Source of the DNA: Branchiostoma floridae
Lineage: Eukaryota; Chordata; Leptocardii; Amphioxiformes; Branchiostomatidae
Direction of reading: 5' to 3'
NCBI RefSeq assembly: GCF_000003815.2
Contig: NC_049986.1
Span: 8,433,847-8,497,846 of the forward strand
Length of the DNA: 64,000 nucleotides
Every line of letters starts with the position of its first letter. Within the stretch, counting starts at the first letter, position 1. The position numbers and the translations under genes are program-made. The notes under the pieces were generated by a model. That model made no database searches. It saw nothing but the letters and a program-made list of their open reading frames with translations, and was not told the DNA's origin. Below are positions 57,006-64,000 of the stretch, in pieces.

Positions 57006-59754
57006 ATGAAGAGACACGGCAACACCAAAACCGAGGTGAACTTCTCTGAAGCCACGAAAGGGGTAAGTACAAGATAATGTAATATAAAATGATATGTTAT
57101 TCAGATATCATAATATGAAATTTCTTGAAACTGGAACACTAGTATTCTCACACCTCTTTTTAAATCAGGTGATACTTCTAATGTGGATAACTACAGAAGA
57201 ATCTCAATATCAAGCTGTCTATCCAAATTGTTCACATTCCTTTTAATCACTCGAAGACGAACGTCACTTTATTATGGATTGTTCACGATATGAGGATAAA
57301 CGCACAAAGTTGTTCACATTACTTTCCCTTTGCTCTTTAGAATTTTACACTTTCCGTTCGATAGATGGATTCAACTACATTCTGGGAGGCGATATTCTGG
57401 GAGGCGATAGCCTTTTTTTTACTGTGTATAAATAGGCAAATATATCAGAGACTGTGTGTACTTTAGAATCAGTAGTGTAAATGACCCACTAGACTCAACA
57501 TTAGCCTGACTAAAATCACGCCCCTAGCGGCCGGCCCTACGATTGCCGCCTCCCTCGGGGGGAGGGGGTCATTAAGCCCAGCCGGCGAGAGCTTGTGTAA
57601 ACACAGGCTAGACTCAACATGTTATCTATTCTATTTTACCTTTTTACATAAGGTGCATTGGAAGAGTCCGTTCTTGCATGGGGGGATTTTTTTAAGATTT
57701 ATTTTTGGGCTAAATGTGATTAGTAGAAGTTATTTTTAAGCTAAAGTGTTCCATTTCTGCACATGGGTGATTTCGGACTAGTCTATTCTTGAATGGGGAG
57801 GGAGATGGCTTAAATTTGCTGTATTTGCTCTCGAGCAAATGTCGGCCTTTCTAGTGAATAGATAAATCTTGACTTTCAGAAGTTGACTTTCCTTCTTGCC
57901 TTCTGTGTGGGTATCGCCGCACTGGGGCCTTTCCAGTACGGATACACCGTCGGTGTGCTGAATTTACCTGAACAGGTACGTGAATATCACCCATCATTTG
58001 TTAAATTATTCAATATTCTTGCTCTGAAGTGAAATTAATACATTTTAGAAAGCTCATCTTTTTAATCTAAAGATTGTGTACTGTATATTTTATGTCAAAC
58101 ACGATCCGACGCAAGTACATGTTTCAATGATTGTAAATAGAGCAGATTTCCATATGAGCATAAGATATTTTTGTCATTGACTTGCTTGTCCGGGGTGTTC
58201 ATGATGATTTTCATCAGTTACTAAAAAAACTGAATAGAAAAATGTCCCCGTAGTTTCAGAGCAACCTGCTAGGGAGACCAGATATACACCATATATCCCT
58301 TATGTCACAAGCTATCTGCCATCAAAAAACCAAGACCATATAACATCCAGTTCAAAAGATCCAAAAAATGATTTTCTGCTGCAGTACCAAGGTCACATAC
58401 CAGGGGGCCCAACATTGACCTTGACCTTTGTCCAACACCTATCCACAAACCAAATATCATTGTAATCCATTTAGAGGTTCTTGAGTTATGCTCACTACAA
58501 AAATCTGGACACACAGACAGACACACAGACAGACACACACACACAGACAGACACACCCAAAAGTATATCTCAATTTTTCATAGAGATAATTAGGTAACGG
58601 TCAGATGTTTCACACAGTATCAGGAAACACAGCGATCACCAACCTTCTCATAAGCAGAAGCTTTTGGCCTCCCTTGCACTGTTATGTTCTTTCTTTAATT
58701 CACTGTGTCATGTATGTATTGATTGCCGATTGTTTTCAAGTGCGAAACAAATAAACAAAAAAATAAACAAAACCAAAGACAGCGAGTACTGTCTGAACCT
58801 TAGAATTCAAACCGTTCCTTAACCATTTGCAGATCTAAACTTCATCGACGAATCCCTACTCTTATAACAAGTTTGATGGCGACTTGAACGGGTTTGAGGT
58901 GTGGACCTCCATTATCAACAGCTGTAGTTATTTACACCGACACCGGTACCGTCTTGTTTTACCAAAAACAATAAGGTCCATTACCATTCCTCTATTTCTA
59001 ATATCTTTACTTGCTGTACGAGGGGCGTTCAATAAAGTAATAACTCTGACCCACTTCCAGTTGTCTGATCTAGATGAAATTTTGCATGTGTAATGATTCA
59101 TATCTCTATAGTTTATGTTGCAAAAACAGCTCTGAACTTGTGGTTTCTATTTGAACTGAGTTAGGTGTGAAATGGACCAGGTGTGAAATGGAGCCAGTTG
59201 AGTGTCGCGCAGTGATCCGGTATTTGTATTTGAAAGGACGCACACCAAAGGAGACTTTTGATGAAATGAAAGAAACTTATGGTGATGATGCCCCATCATA
59301 TGACCTTGTAAAACGCTGGCATCCTGAATTCAAACATGGCCGGAAGTCTGTGGAAACAGCTCCCAGACCTGGTCTTCTGCCATTGATGAGGCATCTGTTG
59401 GAGGACCAACACCGGGTGTCCTACAAAAACGGTGTCCAGAGCTGCATCAATCGATGGGAGAAATGCATAACTCTGGGTGATTCCTATAACGAGAAAGACT
59501 AATAACTGTGCCAAGTTTCATTAATCTCCTGCTATGGAAAATGAGTCAGAGTTATTACTTATTGAACGCCCCTCGTATAACCCGTTACAGGAGCTCAAGA
59601 AATTCTATAATGAGTCGTACTTTCACATGTTTGGAGTCGAACTGGGCAGCGATCAGTTGACAATCCTGTGGTCCTCCACCGTGTCCATCTATTGCCTGGG
59701 TGGACTGGTCGGCTCACTTCTGGTTGGGCCTCTCACCGGGTCATTTCTTGGAAG
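57006..59754 (+). CDS. Class II GLUT (SLC2A5/9/11-like) sugar transporter, first three exons
   Basis: Exons 57006-57062 (MKRHGNTKTEV...), 57880-57975 and 59591-59754. The first two are phase 0 and the third ends in phase 2 within GR, where the next exon should supply the conserved GR(R/K). Exon 2 holds TM1 with GPFQYGYTVGVLNLPEQ. Exon 3 holds the outer loop FYNESYF (Asn58 in NES, the usual loop 1 glycosylation site) and TM2 with LTILWSSTVSIYCLGG and GSLLVGPL. FYNE(T/S)Y and GSLLVGPL point to class II (GLUT5/7/9/11). The protein is a facilitative hexose (fructose or urate) carrier of the plasma membrane. The remaining ~80 percent is not in the window; I found no fourth exon before 64000. Intron 2 carries a mariner remnant right before exon 3. 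Confidence 0.88.
57735..57857. repeat. Dispersed repeat before GLUT exon 2, inverted partner at 60765-60890
   Basis: The sequence tgctgtatttgctctcgagc, then aaatgtcggcctttctagt, recurs inverted at 60772-60812 (ctagaaaggccgacatttgc). Its edge is 23 nt before exon 2. Confidence 0.65.
58270..58595 (+). repeat. Dispersed repeat with acagac microsatellite
   Basis: It is a longer member of the family at 44780-45012, with ccaaatatcattgtaatcca, ggttcttgagttatg, (acacagacag)n and tttttcatagagata. Confidence 0.7.
59019..59575 (+). mobile_element. Internally deleted mariner element
   Basis: Terminal inverted repeats cgaggggcgttcaataaa..gtaataactctga / inverse, flanked by TA on both sides (59017-59018, 59576-59577). 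Length is 557 bp versus about 1.3 kb for an intact element. The right end is 13 nt (after the TA) from GLUT exon 3. Confidence 0.9.
59188..59502 (+). pseudogene. Mariner transposase remnant
   Basis: From ATG 59188 the frame encodes the mariner N-terminal helix-turn-helix part (RAVIRYLYLKGRTPKE, DDAPSYDLVKRW, EFKHGRKSVE). It then jumps to the C-terminal end (CINRWEKCI) and a stop. The catalytic acidic triad region is absent, so it is not active. The deletion kept the frame open. Confidence 0.85.
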
Positions 59755-59897
59755 GTACGTGCAAGGAACTACATTTCAACACCTTATAGAAATCTCTAAC
59801 TTTCAAACCAACAAAAAGGGTTTTGACGCAAATCTTCGACTGTGCGACACCAGTGTATCCACAGATTCTATAGCACGCTGCACAGGTTTCGTATTAT

Positions 59898-60450
59898 ATG
59901 AGGGTGATTCAAAAAGTAAGGGCATTGGTTTTATAAAAGGCTCGTCTTTTCATCGAATGAGTTGTAATTTGGCACAAAAGTAATGGCATATTTCCTCTTG
60001 ACATTGAAATATCTCAAGTTGTTGTTTAGGAACTTTAGAATTTTATGAGCTACTGAGTTGATTTCAAGATAACCACAAACTTACAAGCTAGTCAGACGAT
60101 CAGTTCTTCGAAATCTGACCTACTTACAGGAAGCCTTAAGTACAGCTAAACAAAGAAGAGTTCAGAGACCTCATACCTCCATGAAATACTGTATTCTGAT
60201 TATGTAAATTTTGGAATTTGAAATTGCTATTTGGCATATCTTATTGCGTAGATGTCTAACCTTTAAGAGTGTCGATTTCAAGCTGAACTGCTGTTTTCTC
60301 CCAACAGGTGACAAAGGGTGTGGTCAGCTTGAAATCTGAACAGCAAATTTGAATATTTCAATCTTAGGAGGATATATGTCTTTACCTTTGTGCCAAATTT
60401 CAACTCATTTCGATGAAAAATGAGCTTGTTATGAAGCCAATGGAATTACC
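59898..60450. mobile_element. Foldback element with ~110-bp arms
   Basis: The sequence gggtgattcaaaaagtaagg opens it. The arm gcattggttttataa, tcgtcttttcatcgaatgag, ttgtaatttggcacaaa returns inverted at 60400-60450. The agagttcagagacctcatac repeat is nested inside. Confidence 0.65.
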
Positions 60451-60682
60451 TATTAGACTCCGCCTCGAATATGGACAAGGGACTAGTGAGCAGTGGGTCA
60501 AATGTAGGAAATAATTTGTGGCTTCCTCCGTCTCCCATTATAGATGAATTTTCAACTTAAGATTTAACGATCTTGTTTGAACTCGGAATCAAGTTGCACG
60601 TTGACAATGTGGATGGATGCAATCACGAATTACAACTCATGAAGCCGTGCATGGCAAAACGTTTCACTTCAGTCAACTGCAG

Positions 60683-60735
60683 GAAATAATGAATGAATGA
60701 AGACCTTTATTGCACATTTTTGCCCCACTGGGCTA
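60683..60735. repeat. LINE-like tail (gaatgaatgaagacctttat)
   Basis: Inverse of the tail at 54313-54366. Confidence 0.4.
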
Positions 60736-61984
60736 AGTACAGGTCATATGGTAACAATCATATATATGCAACTAGAAAGGCCGACATTTGCTTAAGAGCA
60801 AATACAGCATATTTCAGCCATACCCCTTCCCACGCAACATTGGACTGTTCCAAATCACCCCTGCGCAAAAATTGAACATCCTCTTAACAGTACATTATCC
60901 CCCAAAGTGGACTGGTATTGTGAATTGATTCCAGGTAAAAACAGTGCTTGCTTCTATTTTTCAGAAAATGACAATAATAACACCTTCCATTCAGAAAATT
61001 TTCATCATGACTGAAAATTGTTGAATGACTTCATGTAATGTCATTAACAATTTTCAGTACGATAACTAGGTGTAAGTTTAAAAAAGCATAAGCTCCTTGT
61101 GATGTGGGTACATTTATTATTGCAGTGAACTTTTTTTATTCAAGTAGGGCATACGATTTAATAATTATCAAGCAGGTGCAGGTACTGTAGGAGCGTTTGT
61201 TTTCTTCAAGCTGTAAAACTGTTAAACTGTTTTACATTGTATGCAATCGGCCATCGAGCCTATTCTTATTTTAGTTTAACAACTTCCTGCCAGACCCGGA
61301 AGATACGATTGAACCTTGTTCGAGGATTTATTTTCGTCTGTCTGGTCAGTCTGTTCATACCCTGGCGCTGAGAGTGTTTTGTTGGGCTGAAACTCTGGCA
61401 GTTTAAAGTTACTTACAATTTAAATGTTCAAAGTTTATGTCAAACAACAACAGCACTAGGAAATGTGGCCACTATAGACAGGTGGTCACTATAGAGAAAA
61501 TGCTGATCTATTGACTAGGAGCCATACGTTACACATGATTTCAGTACACTGATCATTAATCATATAAACATTGCACAGGTAAGCCAATTGTTTAGATGTA
61601 CAATTAAGTTCAAATAATTCTGAAGAGAAATATTGATGAGAAAATAATCATCCTCGCCACTGTCTAACTTATGATTACGTATCAAAAGTAAACGCAGATT
61701 TTCTAACTAACGCACCTTTCGCCGACTTCATCAAAGGACCGCCGGCTATCAATCAAACACGGCTGTTGATAAGACTTAGAGTTTCAAACAGTCATGTGCT
61801 GTGTGCCAGTTGACAGCGAACTTCATGCTACGTGATGTTTTACATTGCTTGGACCTTCTTTCCTACAGCGGTGCTTCTACAAAATATTTAGACTGTAACA
61901 CTGAGTCCCACATGTTTTATAGAATAGAATTTGACGCAGAACAGCGTATTTTGCTGGGTATTTTTCTTGAAACATGTCCGTGGG

Positions 61985-63260
61985 AATATCAGCGAGGCGG
62001 CGACGTAGGGATATCAGACCGTCAACAAAAGTCGCACGGCGGCTAACGGCGCAGCGAAGATACTAGCGCTATAAATAAGCGCTTCAACTAAGGATGGCAA
62101 CCCGTACAATATTTTTGTTTACTGTTGAGCTAAGTAAAGTTTGTTGTTTATGAGGTTTTAGTTGTCTTTGAAGCTTTGACCCGAAATATTTTAAAGTCAA
62201 ACTGCTGAAGAGAAGTAAGTGACTGCTACGATTATCGTAGATATGGCCCTAAAAAAACTGATAAAAGAAGCCTTCTCAATAGTCTAAAATGCAAGAGCTT
62301 CCGGGGGGGCTTCGCCCACCTGCCCCCCCCCCCCCCCCCCCGAGTGGCCCTGCCCCTGGACCCCGCCAGGGACATTCGGCGGCCCCCGGACCCCAGTCCG
62401 ACGCTTTGAAAAAATCCTGGCGAGAAGTCTGTACGGCTTGAGTCTTCAAGTTAACGTATTGTGTGGTCCCGCTTATGAATATTAATTAGCCTTCGCTTTC
62501 CTCTTCGCTGATTGGCTGAACCATTAATTGAATTAACTCTTCCTGCCGGCTAGACGCAGGTGCAGATGTTGTCTCTGTGGGGTGAACGTCCGAAAGGTCA
62601 TGGCATGGAGAACGAAAGAAAACCAATTTCCCCTACAAAAAGTGCTGTAATTAAGCCTTTTACAGTACTTTATGCCAAAAATTTTACTTGGATCATTTTA
62701 CCGACTATCTTATGCCTATCTATACCAAATGTTACTCATACCAGGGTACAGGGGTGCAAAATATACCGTTATAAGACCGTCAACAACAGTCGCACGGAGC
62801 TAACAGCGCAGCGAAAATACCATCGCTAGCGTTTCAACTTCGGATAACAAGTTATAAGTACTGTTGAACTCAGTAACGTTAAAGTTTGTTTTTAGTTGCC
62901 TTTGACGGTTTGACCTGAAATAGTGTTACGCTAAACTCCTGAAGAGAAGTTAAGTGACTGCTGCGATTATCATAGATATGCCCCTAAGAACTGATACAAT
63001 ATAAAGCCTTCTGAATAGTCTAAAATGCGAGAGCCTTAGGCGGGCTTCGCTCCCCCTGGCAGGAACACTGCTATATACGGGATCATGAGGCCCCGCTTAT
63101 GAATATTAATTAGCCTTTGGCCTCCTCTTCGCTGATTGGCTAGGTCTTTGATTCAATTAACTCGCCGGCTGACGCGCACAGGTGTGGCTCTGTGCGGGGT
63201 CACGGAAGGTCACGTCAGGAGGCCAAAAGAAAACAAATTTCCCCTCAGAAAAGTGCCAAA
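61985..63260. repeat. Two-copy tandem duplication, ~770-bp unit
   Basis: Copy A (about 61998-62765) and copy B (about 62766-63400) share agaccgtcaacaa.agtcgcac, cgcagcgaa.atac, gaagagaagt, gcttatgaatattaattagc, ttcgctgattggct and tatgccaaaaattttactt-type sequence. Copy A contains a C tract at 62322-62342. No coding capacity is evident. Confidence 0.75.
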
Positions 63261-63369
63261 ATTAATCATTTTAAAAGTTATTTATGTCAAAAATTTTACT
63301 TGAATCTTGTTACCAAGTATCTAATGCCTATCTATACCAAATTTCAGGTCATTTAATTGTAATACCAGG

Positions 63370-64000
63370 GAACAGGAGCCAAAAGTGTCCTTTTTTGGTC
63401 AAAAATTGGCCAAAAATCGCAAAAATAAGCATTTTGTTGCACTGTACACCAAAAGTGTTATTGAATTTATATGAAGGGATTATCAAGGCACATCTGTGTC
63501 AAATTTCAGCTCATTCGGTTGCAATACCAAGGTACAGGAGCCAAAAGTGTCCTTTTTTGGTCAAAAATTAGTCAAAAAATCGCAAAAATAAGCATTTTGT
63601 TGCACTGTACACCAAAAGTGTTATTGAATTTGTATGGGGGCATTATCAAGGCACATCTCTGTCAAATTTCAGCTCATTTGGTTGTAATACCAGGGTACAG
63701 GGGCCAAAAGTGTCCTTTTTTGGTCAAAAATTGGTCAAAAAATCGCAAAAATAAGCATTTTGTTGTACTGTACACCAAAAGTGTTATCGAATTTATATGG
63801 GGGCATTATCAAGGCACATCTCTGTCAAATTTCAGCTCATTTGGTTGTAATACCAGGGTACAGGGGCCAAAATATACAGTTTTGGTCTAAAATTGAACAA
63901 AAAATCTCAATAAAATCATTTTAGAGGCAGATATGAAAAAAACTGAGAAAAAAGCATCAAGGTATTGGCCCATTCTACCCCTGTGCCAAATTTCAGGTCA
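63370..64000. repeat. 162-bp satellite array, runs off the window
   Basis: The block gccaaaagtgtccttttttg starts at about 63378, 63540 and 63702, with a diverged fourth copy near 63865. The period is 162 bp, a multiple of three, so one frame stays open across units. This is best read as a satellite and not a gene. Confidence 0.9.

Overview
The window looks like a piece of a lancelet (amphioxus, Branchiostoma-type) genome. It has multi-exon animal genes with GT-AG introns, chordate-type families (BRINP, MS4A-like tetraspan, GLIPR2/GAPR-1-like CAP protein, class II GLUT) and introns packed with short foldback/MITE elements, tRNA-derived SINEs and minisatellites. The species call is inference. 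Exons were built by eye; every coding chain below has matching phases and, where complete, ends in a stop.

Layout. (1) 2.6-16.5 kb, minus: a 9-exon gene for a 1,173-aa, very acidic, N-myristoylated protein of gravin/MARCKS/BASP1 style, with a probable alternative first exon at 13.4 kb. (2) 17.7-26.7 kb, plus: a 10-exon secreted, probably GPI-anchored, cholinesterase/carboxylesterase (588 aa) with an intact catalytic triad. (3) 28.2-31.8 kb, minus: a 4-exon CAP-domain protein (165 aa) like GLIPR2. (4) 35.9-39.0 kb, minus: an MS4A-like four-span membrane protein (166 aa). (5) 42.5-46.7 kb, minus: a complete 6-exon BRINP homologue (711 aa). (6) 46.7-57.0 kb: gene-poor, made of repeats, nested foldback elements and two assembly gaps. 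(7) 57.0-59.75 kb, plus: the first three exons of a class II GLUT sugar transporter that continues beyond the window. (8) 59.9-64 kb: repeats inside or beyond the transporter intron, ending in a 162-bp satellite.

The genes do not form a pathway. Two (acidic protein, CAP protein) share an MG-type lipidated N-terminus, and a stretch of about 100 bp holding promoter-proximal sequence plus a 31-nt first exon appears to be duplicated between them. This is the observation most worth testing. The second is that all four copies of one foldback MITE sit within roughly 40 nt of an exon edge, and several other transposons also abut splice sites.

Assembly gaps lie at 33749-34430, 51444-51543 and 55581-56271. 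ORFs running through them are meaningless.
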